NCBI RefSeq assembly: GCF_001306915.1
Contig: NZ_LJTC01000002.1
Coordinates: forward strand, 506,108-570,107
DNA length: 64,000 nt
Reading direction: 5' to 3'
Origin: Pseudoalteromonas lipolytica
Lineage (GTDB): Bacteria; Pseudomonadota; Gammaproteobacteria; Enterobacterales; Alteromonadaceae
Shown one piece after another: positions 46,859-56,179 of this stretch; position 1 is the first letter of the stretch, and each line of letters starts with the position of its first letter. Both the position numbers and the translations under genes were made by a program. Below the pieces are notes generated by a model. It did no database searches, was not told the origin of the DNA, and was given only the letters and a program-made list of their open reading frames with translations.

Positions 46859-47594
46859 TGCTATGTTACTGGTTTTTTGCACTTTTATGGCGGCATGCAG
46901 TGCCGAGGAAACTAGCTTGCATGATTTAACAGAAGATTTTCATGCTTGGCTATTAAAACCGAACACTGAACTAACACACTTCAATTACAAGGATGGTGTT
47001 TTTAAAGCAAAAAAAACAATTACCTCCGGTGGCGAGATTCATTATAAGAAGACTGGTAATAACTGTATTGCTTATGCACCTCATCGCTATTTTGATAAAC
47101 ACACGCTAAAAATAGCCAAGGCAGTGTTTGCTGAATGTCAGGTGTTACTCACAAATTCAAAACATAGAAATACCCTTGATCAAAGTAATAATAAACTCGA
47201 TTTTGGCAAATACAAAGTTAGTAGTGCGAATGCATTTATTCTTGCCTATGCTAAGACTGTAGAATCTTTTTCTATTTATCAGGTACATGGGTTTGCAAAG
47301 GAAAAGCGAAAAACTTTACAAGGGCGTAATGCAGATATCATTGTTAGCAATGGCTCTAAAACACCGTCAAAAGCAACTGTAAAAATATCTGAATGTTTAA
47401 ATAATCAAGTAGGCTCTAATGTTATGCTATTTGGTCGTGATGTTTTTGAGCTCGGAGGGACAAAAAATATACTTACCGACATGGCGCCTGTTAATAGCCA
47501 GTTTTTTCATATCGAGTTAAGCCGTCAAATGCGTGAGCGTTTAATAACTAATAGCCAACTTTTAAAGCAGTTTAGCCAATGCCTTATATCATAA
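46848..47594 (+). CDS. Small lipoprotein of the Cap-like operon
   Basis: 248 residues. Signal peptide with lipobox M14-A-A-C17 and Ser next, so outer-membrane sorting is expected. Four further Cys (CIAY, AECQ, SECL, SQCL) could form disulfides in the periplasm. No known domain. It overlaps both neighbours (11 and 16 bases). It may help assemble or plug the barrel encoded next, as small lipoproteins do in other exopolymer export systems, but no sequence evidence shows this. Confidence 0.68.
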   Translation: MKINAMLLVFCTFMAACSAEETSLHDLTEDFHAWLLKPNTELTHFNYKDGVFKAKKTITSGGEIHYKKTGNNCIAYAPHRYFDKHTLKIAKAVFAECQVLLTNSKHRNTLDQSNNKLDFGKYKVSSANAFILAYAKTVESFSIYQVHGFAKEKRKTLQGRNADIIVSNGSKTPSKATVKISECLNNQVGSNVMLFGRDVFELGGTKNILTDMAPVNSQFFHIELSRQMRERLITNSQLLKQFSQCLIS

Positions 47595-50500
47595 TAGCCT
47601 TAGTCACTTTTACATTATTCAGCATCAACATGGTGTATGCTGCTAAGCCTGAGCATGCGGTTCTTGAGCCCCCTATTTGGTTACAAACCACGCCAAAACT
47701 GGCCCCTTTAACGTCTACTCAAGAGTTGCAATTTGATGCCAAGCAGCATCAGTATTTATGGCTACCAGAAGGCCATTGGCTTGAGATAAATCCCGATTTA
47801 TTAAATCAATTTATTATCAGCGCCGGAAACACACAATACATTCAGCAGCGTTTACAAGTTCATCGGGATCTACTTTGTAATTCGAAACGATGCCAGCTTC
47901 CGGCAACAGGCCATAATCGTATAATTGCCATTCAGAATCACCTTGACGAAAGCGCTAGCTTTAGGGCTCTTGTCGGTCACTATCAAGCAAAAAGAGATAG
48001 TTTTCGACGTGCACTCAAACTAGCAAAACCATCTGTTTTATTGACCACACAGCAAGGCAATGAGCGTTATTATCAACTGCATAAAGATGAAGAAGTTACG
48101 CTGTTTTTTCCTGCAGCAAAAAAATTAAAGCTATCTGTTAGGCAGAATATGCAACTTCCTGATCGAAACGGTGTTGTGTACGCCTATGTTGATAACGTTT
48201 TAACAGCAAAAGTGAATACGATTAATAGTCTCGCTGTTGAATATTCAGATAAGAATGTTGGTTTAGTTAACTCAGATTATTTGGCTATCGACGCAGGCCA
48301 ATACCTAACCATTAAAAGCGCAACAAATTCACTGGTTAAAATAGAGCAAAGCCACCGCGCAATTTATGATGATGGTGCAGCCGCAAAAGAACAAGAAAAG
48401 CAACTAATGCCATATTGGCTAAATACTGCCAATGATCATTTAAAATCAATTTACCAAGAGCACTCGTTGGGGCCGTTAAGTAACACTGTTTTTTCTGAAA
48501 ATGACCCGCTTAACGTAAAGCGATACTATAACTTGCTTTCGATGATGAGCATCGATTCACAACTTGTTGGCAGCTATCGAAACCAATTGCCTGTAGAAAG
48601 TAAAAGTGAAACCATCACTGAGCTTGCTGAGCTGCGTTTAGTCGATCACCATTTTTACCCTCGTATCAATCATCAGACTAGACTTTTAACAGCTCTGTCT
48701 CAATCTGCACAAGTGTTTGATTTAACGGTAAAAGAACGAGCTACGCCATGGCTTACCCTAATTGCAAAAAGTAACAATGACACACAATTAAAATTCACCG
48801 CAGGTGAGCAAAGCTGGCTAGTTAACCTTAAAGCGACAGAACACTTTCAAACATTAACACTCTCTGTGCCTTTAAAAGAAAAATCACTTTCTATACAAGC
48901 ACTTAAAAACACAACGGAACATATTGATTTTGCACTATACGCAAGAACTCTAGCTGATATCCCCATGGATGAAGTACTCTACCAGCAGCCGAACAAGTTA
49001 AGTGCAAAGAGCCCTACCACAGAGCTGATTATTAAAAACTACTTGCACAAGCAGCATGCGGACTATTTAGCTTCAATTGAACCTTATACACCCGCACAGC
49101 AGCAATTAAACATAACAGATTGGGAACAGTTGCTAATGACTGCTAATGATTTAGCAGAATCTGCGCCATTGGATGCCCTTCGCTTTTTGAAAAAGCTAAG
49201 CCAGCATAGTAACCATCAAGTTGCGGAAAAAGCATGGCAAGCAAGAATTGATATTTTGAGGCAGCAAAAACAATTCCATTTAGCAAATAGCTATCTAGAA
49301 GGTTTATACAAAAGTGCAAAACAGGCTCAATTGCAGCATTTTGCAAGTTTAGAGTTGATTAAAATTTACCAAGAGCAGCATCAAGACTACAAGCTATTTG
49401 CCTTGTGCGCTGGTAATTTATCGTCAATTTCCAATTGTAGAAAAATCTTGATCAGGCTTGCTGTTAAACAGCAGAAAAATCGTTTAGCGACGTGGCTAGC
49501 TCATCAGTCTGATCAGCAAAACATCGCAGAACCAAGTTTCGCAGCACTAAATTTTCAAAGTTTGGTTTCAAATACTAAACAAAATGACCCTTTATACCAC
49601 TTAGTAACAGCTGAGCAAGCTGGACTTATTGATGGACAAGGCAAAATACAAAATACCGTGCTAAGTGATAAGAAACCGTGGAAATTTACTGCTACGCACC
49701 CTATTCATTTAGCGATCAAAGCTCGGGTAGCTGCGAAACAAAATGGTGAATATCAAACGGCTTGGCTAAAAGCCGATAGCCAATATCAGCATAAATTGAT
49801 GCCAATTTTTAGTGATATTCCAGCAAATATTCAGTTTATAGATAATCAGCAACTAGCATCTATATCGGCAACCTTAATTATAAACTTGCAAGTCGGAGAA
49901 ACTCTGACTTTGAGCGCTGATCATCTGACATATCTTGATGTAAGCCTGCTCCCTAATGATTTAGTTTCTCAATTTGACTACCAGTCTGATGCTGCCAATA
50001 ACCTGACTGCAATAGACTTTATGTCATTAGTTTATTCACCTACCGCATCACAGTATGACTTATTAATTAATGGCTTATACCAATTAAGCAAAAGGCGTTT
50101 AAACGACAATCAATACACTCAGCTACTGCAACGTCTAGAGACCTTACCAGCAACAGCTAGATCGACCTTCATTCAGAATAGAATTGAAAGTTTTGGTCAG
50201 TGGCAACCTATTGAAAGCATGCTAGATTATGCTGGAACTCGACTATTTAAAATGCAAGCTCCTGCACAAAGTAGCTTTGCTGATCGTTTTACCTTGCTTA
50301 ACACCCAGTCTGCGTCAGAGCAAGGGTTACAGTTACGACCATTCCATACTTTGCATATTGATCTAGCTCAAACTGCTGGACAACAAATCCGTTTTAAATT
50401 TCACTTCTCTACTGCAGAGTTAGCACGAGACAATGTCGCAAATGTTTCACTTCGCCTAGCTAATGAACTGAAAATCTGGTCAGTTTCACAACAACAAAGT

Positions 50501-51856
50501 GTGCCATTTACTTTTACTAAGCAAGAGCTCGATAACAACATAATCAGTATTAGATGGCTCAACCCTTACCTATCGCAATACTTAACAATAGAAGCAGAAC
50601 AATATCTAGCCGGAAAATGGCAGCACTTAGAGCTACCAACCAAGTTATTATTCTACACGGTAATACCGGACACACCGCTAATAGCAACTTTATCGGCCGA
50701 CAGGCTGATCAAGTTGGAAGAAATCGACGAACAAAGACGAACAGAACGTCGCTTTTTTCATCCTGCAGGAAAAATCGAAGTTAAAGCTGAAAAGTTGGAA
50801 TATGTCCGCCTATACAGTTGGCAGTTAAGCGAACATAACAATAAAATTTCTGCTTACTCGCAGACTAAAGCTGCCCTGCCAGAGTTGATCACCTATCAAG
50901 CGCCTGAAAAAGTAGAAATCGTTAAGGAGCAAACAGAACTACACGCAGATGAACTCAACTGGCAAGTTTTTGCTCGTTATGATCAACAGCAAATTTTTCA
51001 AAGCGCTGAAGATATTCCCACCCGCAAAGAAACTGATATTGGCGCTAGAATTCGGATAAATGATGATAATCAATGGTATCAGTTAGAGGGATATTACTCA
51101 TTCAATGATACGCAAACTGATATTATTAATTTAAATGGATATTACTCTTGGGAGGATGAAACAACGCCTTGGTATATTGATAGCCAAATTAATAGTCGCT
51201 GGCAAATGAGCCGAGAGCAATTTGATAGTCAATACGCGATTGATGCCAGCATTAGTATTGGCCAAATATGGCGACAAGACTCAGTGCATCGCCATCAATG
51301 GCAAATAACTCCTTATGTTCGCTACAGCAGCGCTGATTTAGCTGACTACCTCGCTGATGATAAGCTTAACTCAGGTATTTTTAATTTTTACAGAGAAAAT
51401 CATTCATCTGGTTGGTTAGGGCTCTACCAATATAGATATCAACCCTGGGTCGATAACTACCTTAACTTTGGTGTTTCTTCCGGTTCTAATGATGATTGGA
51501 GCAGCTTGGATTATTTACGTTTTAACTCTAGTTGGAATCAATATTATGAAGGCCATATTTTCCAGGTGGGGCTAGATAGTTATTACCGCTTCGCTGATGA
51601 ACATCGTGCTACTGCCACATGGCAATATATCTCTCGCTTTGCATGGCAAAAGCAGATTGACTTAGGGGGCTTCTCACAAGGCTGGCTTAAAGTAAGCTGG
51701 CAACAAGATTGGGTTTGGAATAACCACAATATTAGTGTTGAGTTTTCATCTGGCAATAACTTGCATACGGGCTTTGCTCCCTATGCACACGATGAAATTA
51801 TTTTTCCAACACTTCAACTTAACCATTTGTTAGAGCTGAGTGACTATGAGCAGTAA
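47579..51856 (+). CDS. Secreted 1425-residue protein with helical repeats and C-terminal beta-barrel
   Basis: Signal peptide 1-22 ends VYA-AKPEH. A long periplasmic region with beta-rich parts follows, then TPR/HAT-like helices at about 515-640 (DALRFLKKLSQHSNHQVAEKAWQ in parts). From about residue 1120 the sequence alternates polar and aromatic residues in short strands ending in turns (YQLEGYYSFNDTQTDIINLN, then ITPYVRYSSADLADYL), typical of a 12-16-strand outer-membrane barrel. This plan, periplasmic helices then a barrel, recalls PgaA, BcsC and NfrA-type exporters. The last strand (TLQLNHLLEL) is followed by SDYEQ and so lacks a terminal Phe. Proposed outer-membrane exit of the polymer. 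Confidence 0.7.
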   Translation: MPYIIIALVTFTLFSINMVYAAKPEHAVLEPPIWLQTTPKLAPLTSTQELQFDAKQHQYLWLPEGHWLEINPDLLNQFIISAGNTQYIQQRLQVHRDLLCNSKRCQLPATGHNRIIAIQNHLDESASFRALVGHYQAKRDSFRRALKLAKPSVLLTTQQGNERYYQLHKDEEVTLFFPAAKKLKLSVRQNMQLPDRNGVVYAYVDNVLTAKVNTINSLAVEYSDKNVGLVNSDYLAIDAGQYLTIKSATNSLVKIEQSHRAIYDDGAAAKEQEKQLMPYWLNTANDHLKSIYQEHSLGPLSNTVFSENDPLNVKRYYNLLSMMSIDSQLVGSYRNQLPVESKSETITELAELRLVDHHFYPRINHQTRLLTALSQSAQVFDLTVKERATPWLTLIAKSNNDTQLKFTAGEQSWLVNLKATEHFQTLTLSVPLKEKSLSIQALKNTTEHIDFALYARTLADIPMDEVLYQQPNKLSAKSPTTELIIKNYLHKQHADYLASIEPYTPAQQQLNITDWEQLLMTANDLAESAPLDALRFLKKLSQHSNHQVAEKAWQARIDILRQQKQFHLANSYLEGLYKSAKQAQLQHFASLELIKIYQEQHQDYKLFALCAGNLSSISNCRKILIRLAVKQQKNRLATWLAHQSDQQNIAEPSFAALNFQSLVSNTKQNDPLYHLVTAEQAGLIDGQGKIQNTVLSDKKPWKFTATHPIHLAIKARVAAKQNGEYQTAWLKADSQYQHKLMPIFSDIPANIQFIDNQQLASISATLIINLQVGETLTLSADHLTYLDVSLLPNDLVSQFDYQSDAANNLTAIDFMSLVYSPTASQYDLLINGLYQLSKRRLNDNQYTQLLQRLETLPATARSTFIQNRIESFGQWQPIESMLDYAGTRLFKMQAPAQSSFADRFTLLNTQSASEQGLQLRPFHTLHIDLAQTAGQQIRFKFHFSTAELARDNVANVSLRLANELKIWSVSQQQSVPFTFTKQELDNNIISIRWLNPYLSQYLTIEAEQYLAGKWQHLELPTKLLFYTVIPDTPLIATLSADRLIKLEEIDEQRRTERRFFHPAGKIEVKAEKLEYVRLYSWQLSEHNNKISAYSQTKAALPELITYQAPEKVEIVKEQTELHADELNWQVFARYDQQQIFQSAEDIPTRKETDIGARIRINDDNQWYQLEGYYSFNDTQTDIINLNGYYSWEDETTPWYIDSQINSRWQMSREQFDSQYAIDASISIGQIWRQDSVHRHQWQITPYVRYSSADLADYLADDKLNSGIFNFYRENHSSGWLGLYQYRYQPWVDNYLNFGVSSGSNDDWSSLDYLRFNSSWNQYYEGHIFQVGLDSYYRFADEHRATATWQYISRFAWQKQIDLGGFSQGWLKVSWQQDWVWNNHNISVEFSSGNNLHTGFAPYAHDEIIFPTLQLNHLLELSDYEQ

Positions 51857-54800
51857 AGTTTTAAAAGAGCGCCTTGAGTCTCTACTATTTGCCGATATAG
51901 CCAATTTTTGGTTAGACCTTTATCGCCAAAAGTATAAGCAACTCGTTAACGAATTAAGTGAGTGGGAGCTTATAAAGAACCAGCCAGATGATAATGACGA
52001 AGATGATTGGTTGTTACTCCAAGCTATTGCTTTTTTAACTCACAAAATTGATAAGCTGCAAAACCAATTAACCAAACTTGATGGCGATCATCGTCGCTTT
52101 GTTGAGCGTTTGAGTCATGCGGAATTAAAAGCCGAGAGGCAATTTCATATCCTTGATTATGCAAAAACATTAGGGGCAAGTGAGTTGCAACTGCAAAAGG
52201 ATCAAGATGCTTTTCAGCGCTGGTTTGATGAAGGGGCAATGATTAATCGTTACCAAGATAAAACCTCTGAACTTGAGCAATCATTAAAGTTTTTGATAGG
52301 AAAGCTCGGTGATTTAACAAACCGTTATTTACGTAATCACCAAAATGACATGGCTCAGTCATGGTTAAGGCTCGATTTAGAAGGCTTCTTTTTAAACCTA
52401 CTAGAAAAAACAGACAATGAAGCAACACGAAACTCATTATTTAGAGCGTTAGCTAATCAGGTAAATTTGCTTAATGAATATGTCGAAGATCCTGAGTTTA
52501 ATGCAGATTTAGTTGAAAGCTTACTACAGTCATTAGAGAAGCCAACAACACCACACGCAGCAAAAGTCGATATTTTAGAAATACTAATTAATCTTAGACC
52601 CACTTTTACTCGCTACTTTATGCGCTCTCATATTGATCTGGACGTTGATAAAAACGGCAAAGTAGATCGCCAGCAGTTATTTTTAATTACTTCATTTGCC
52701 AAAATCATCAGCAAACAGTTTTCCTTAAATGAGGCAAACCGTAAACTGATTTTTTTACTTGCTAAACATGCTTACCCTCGTGTTCGTCAAAGTGTTATAG
52801 AGCAATGTTCCGTTTTGCCTTGGTCATGTGTAACCGATTTACTCAATGAGCGGATGCAACTTGAAAACAGCCCAGCTGTAAGACTAACATTAATTAAACA
52901 GTTATCAGACCCGCGCTTTAGTGAACAGCAATTAGGCTTTAAGTTATGGCAACAACTCCTTGAGGAAACTGATAACTTTGCAGAACAACGTCTATTACTT
53001 GAACTCACTCCGAGGATCATGTTTAACCTTCAAGTTGATAATGATAATCATGACTACACTCAAGATATATTTAAAGCGTTTATAAATGTATTAAACCGAC
53101 AACTTGAAGAAAAAACTAACCTTGCAGTAAAACGTATTATTAGCCGTGTTCGAGAGCAGTTAGTCAGTTTTATGCATCAGCAACAAGTTGCACAATTAGA
53201 GGTGAGCTTAAGTTCAGACACATCCATTGACTGTAAAGAAGTAGATGAAGATTTGCTTGGCCGACTACTAAGTAAACAAGCTCAGCATTATGAAGCGTTC
53301 AATGTTATCCTGAAGAAAAAGTCATGGCAGGTGCAATTGGGTTATAAGCGTGGCTTTAGAATCTGGCGCTTATGGCATGAATTTAAGAACCCTAGTACCG
53401 GAAAAAGACAAAGCTATAACCATTTACAGGCCAGAAAGCCTAGTGCATTTATGCATGTACCAAGTTGTACTGTTGCAGAGATAAGCCAGACAGAAGTACC
53501 CGGTGAGCCTCGTTTTGATGAGTATCAATTTAGCTCACGACCACACTTGCCATTACTTGATTTCTTATTAAGTACCTTGTCTCAAGATAATTTAAAAGCG
53601 TCAGCTAAATCCTATACACCTGATGGCATTTTGATAGTTTCACCACCAACAAGTTTATTTAAGCGTTTATATGCATACTGTTGGATTTCATTGAACTACG
53701 AAAAATTGAATGAGTTACGAAATGGTACTGAAGTAGAACAACAACACTACCTAGAAAACATTCGCAGTAAGGGCTTTACGCTAGACTTCCAACCATATGG
53801 AATGTTGTTTGATGTAGCGTTCCCTGTCGAATCAGGTATTGCTAACCTTTTTAAAAAGCTCGCAATTACACCCTTTATTTTTAACATTGGGTCAAGCTTT
53901 AAAGAGTATGCGTATTCAATTTACCAAAACAGCATTGGTCAGCTAATATTTTTTGTCATTAGCTTTATCGCTTACTTTTGGGCGAGACATATAAAAATCA
54001 GCCGTCAGATTCAATCTGACAGAGCACTTATTCCTGTATCGATTGGCGGCTGGGGAACACGTGGGAAATCCGGAACAGAACGCCTTAAAGCGGCCCTTTT
54101 TAGCAGCTTAAGTCTAAAAGTAGTAAGTAAAACAACGGGCTGTGAAGCTACGATGATTTATGCAAGGGCAAGTGGTGAGCAGTTTGAAATCCCCTTATTT
54201 CGTCCATTCGATAAAGCCAGTATTTGGGAGCAAGGAGATGTTTTGCACTTTGCTAAGAATGTAAAAGCAGACGTATTTTTGTGGGAATGTATGGGGCTCA
54301 CACCACGTTATGTGCGTATTCTTCGCAACTGGATGAAAGACAATTTCTCAACCATAACAAATGCCTACCCAGACCATGAAGATATACTCGGTCCGACAGG
54401 TATCGATGTTGCAAACGAAACCAGTCACTTTATTGGCGAGAATAGCTTAGTATTTACCAGCGAACAAAATATGGCTCCTATTTTAGACGTCAATGCCAAG
54501 CAGAAGAACTCAAGTTTGATCCAGGTGCATTGGGCCGATGGCTTGCAAATTACAGACGATATACGTTCTTTATACCCATACCAAGAACATCCAGCTAATA
54601 TTGCGCTAGTTTGTAAAATGGCACAGCATATTGGCTTAAGTAAAGACTATGTTTACAAAGAAACATCGGCCAGAATCATTCCCGATATTGGTGTTTTACA
54701 ACATTTTGAAAAAGCTAAAGTGGGTAAAGTAGAACAATCATTTATTAATAGCATGTCAGCAAATGAACGTTTAGCAACGTTAGAGAATTGGCAACGGTTA

Positions 54801-55937
54801 GGGATCTATGATTTAAATGACAACCCCAAAAAACAGGTTATTGCTTTAATCAATAACCGAAATGACCGTGTGGCTCGCTCAAAAGTGTTTGCAGATATTT
54901 TAAGTCACGATTTGCGTTTCGATAAAATAGTTGTAATTGGTACAAACGTTGATGGGTTTTATAGCTACTTTATTAACGCACTCATTGAGCGATTAGATAA
55001 AATTATTGCTAATAATGATCTAGAAGAATTTAATAAACTTTTATCTCAGTTCAACTTTTTAACTGAAGAACAATTAATTGCTCGTTTGAGCGACGCATAC
55101 GATCTAACTCTTGCTAATAAGCTCATAAAATTAAACGGCGACTCGCTTAAGAAATCTAATATTAACGCTCTTTTGAAAGATGCTACCGGGAACTCAAATG
55201 AGGCCGAAGCATCGGCTATTTTACAAAATCTATTTGTTTATCAACAACGTCAAACATTAGAATTGCTTAAGCAAGATATCGTTAACAATAGCGAAAAGCT
55301 AAAAGAGGTTATTGTAAATACAATAAAATCTAACGTTGTGTTACATGAAAACAGTAGTTTATCTGCTGATGAACTAACGCGGTCAATTGCCCAATTAGGG
55401 TTAGTAAATAACCATCAAGTTATTGTTGGTATGCAAAACATTAAAGGCGCTGGCTTGAACTATGTTTACGCTTGGCAGCAGTGGCAGCGAATAAACCATA
55501 CTCTTGAACATCTATTTGACCAACAATGTACAGCTAAGGAGTTCAGAACAGCACTAACAAACCTCAACATGATTGTTTCCTTTAATAGGTTAGAAGTGGC
55601 CACATTAAAAAAACATTTGAGCACATTGAAAAAAATGCACTTGGCGCAGAATGAGTTCTGCCAAGCAGAAATCACTAATCTACTTGAAAAACTTGAGGCA
55701 TATAGTTCCGAAGATAACATTGAGAAACAGCAAGCATTGCCTATTCAATATTTAAATCAAGTGGTTGAGTCATTTCTTGATGCAGGAGCAGCTGTTAAAC
55801 GTAAGAAAAGAGCAAATCAAATTTATAAAGATATAGCTGATCAGAGAATTACCTTAGAAAAGGCGATAAAAATATTAGGCAAATTAAGCCGCAATCAAAA
55901 ATCAGGCTGGTTTGCTAACAAATCTAAACCCAATTAA
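51846..55937 (+). CDS. Giant CapB/PgsB-like Mur-ligase-type amide ligase
   Basis: About 1363 residues from the ATG at 51846; a GTG at 51840 in frame is possible. Residues 1-600 are helical with HEAT-like repeats and one EF-hand-like loop (DVDKNGKVDRQQ). A helix at about 695-715 (QLIFFVISFIAYFWARHI) is a membrane anchor just before the catalytic part, as in PgsB. The ligase has P-loop GGWGTRGKSGTERL (about 735-748), then KTTGCEATMIYARASG. VFLWECMGLTPRYVRIL and NAYPDHEDILGPTGIDVA follow, matching the CapB/PgsB pattern of Mur-ligase relatives. Known PgsB is about 390 residues, so the N-terminal 700 and C-terminal 300 helical residues are extra. It would join amino acids through ATP-driven amide bonds; the substrate is unknown. 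Last gene of the operon. Confidence 0.85.
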   Translation: MSSKVLKERLESLLFADIANFWLDLYRQKYKQLVNELSEWELIKNQPDDNDEDDWLLLQAIAFLTHKIDKLQNQLTKLDGDHRRFVERLSHAELKAERQFHILDYAKTLGASELQLQKDQDAFQRWFDEGAMINRYQDKTSELEQSLKFLIGKLGDLTNRYLRNHQNDMAQSWLRLDLEGFFLNLLEKTDNEATRNSLFRALANQVNLLNEYVEDPEFNADLVESLLQSLEKPTTPHAAKVDILEILINLRPTFTRYFMRSHIDLDVDKNGKVDRQQLFLITSFAKIISKQFSLNEANRKLIFLLAKHAYPRVRQSVIEQCSVLPWSCVTDLLNERMQLENSPAVRLTLIKQLSDPRFSEQQLGFKLWQQLLEETDNFAEQRLLLELTPRIMFNLQVDNDNHDYTQDIFKAFINVLNRQLEEKTNLAVKRIISRVREQLVSFMHQQQVAQLEVSLSSDTSIDCKEVDEDLLGRLLSKQAQHYEAFNVILKKKSWQVQLGYKRGFRIWRLWHEFKNPSTGKRQSYNHLQARKPSAFMHVPSCTVAEISQTEVPGEPRFDEYQFSSRPHLPLLDFLLSTLSQDNLKASAKSYTPDGILIVSPPTSLFKRLYAYCWISLNYEKLNELRNGTEVEQQHYLENIRSKGFTLDFQPYGMLFDVAFPVESGIANLFKKLAITPFIFNIGSSFKEYAYSIYQNSIGQLIFFVISFIAYFWARHIKISRQIQSDRALIPVSIGGWGTRGKSGTERLKAALFSSLSLKVVSKTTGCEATMIYARASGEQFEIPLFRPFDKASIWEQGDVLHFAKNVKADVFLWECMGLTPRYVRILRNWMKDNFSTITNAYPDHEDILGPTGIDVANETSHFIGENSLVFTSEQNMAPILDVNAKQKNSSLIQVHWADGLQITDDIRSLYPYQEHPANIALVCKMAQHIGLSKDYVYKETSARIIPDIGVLQHFEKAKVGKVEQSFINSMSANERLATLENWQRLGIYDLNDNPKKQVIALINNRNDRVARSKVFADILSHDLRFDKIVVIGTNVDGFYSYFINALIERLDKIIANNDLEEFNKLLSQFNFLTEEQLIARLSDAYDLTLANKLIKLNGDSLKKSNINALLKDATGNSNEAEASAILQNLFVYQQRQTLELLKQDIVNNSEKLKEVIVNTIKSNVVLHENSSLSADELTRSIAQLGLVNNHQVIVGMQNIKGAGLNYVYAWQQWQRINHTLEHLFDQQCTAKEFRTALTNLNMIVSFNRLEVATLKKHLSTLKKMHLAQNEFCQAEITNLLEKLEAYSSEDNIEKQQALPIQYLNQVVESFLDAGAAVKRKKRANQIYKDIADQRITLEKAIKILGKLSRNQKSGWFANKSKPN

Positions 55938-55952
55938 CTTTTAACCTAGCAT

Positions 55953-55995
55953 AAAAACGCAAGGTAATCCAAAAGGATTGCTTTGCGTTTTTTAT
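55953..55995 (+). terminator. Rho-independent terminator ending the Cap-like operon
   Basis: A long stem AAAACGCAA-GGTAATCC with loop AAAA, GGATTGC-TTTGCGTTTT and a T-tract, one or two mismatches in the middle. It starts 16 bases after the stop. Confidence 0.85.
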
Positions 55996-56179
55996 TATTT
56001 TCCCATCGAAAAATCAGAATTTTCCTACAAACTAAATTATTATTAAAAATCAAATAATTAATATAAAAAATTAAAAAAGTATAAATTTAGATCTATTCCC
56101 TATTTGATAAACACCAGCAAAAAGCAGTAAAATGATACTATTAAATATTAATTTTATGTTAACAACTTCGGAGACTGTC

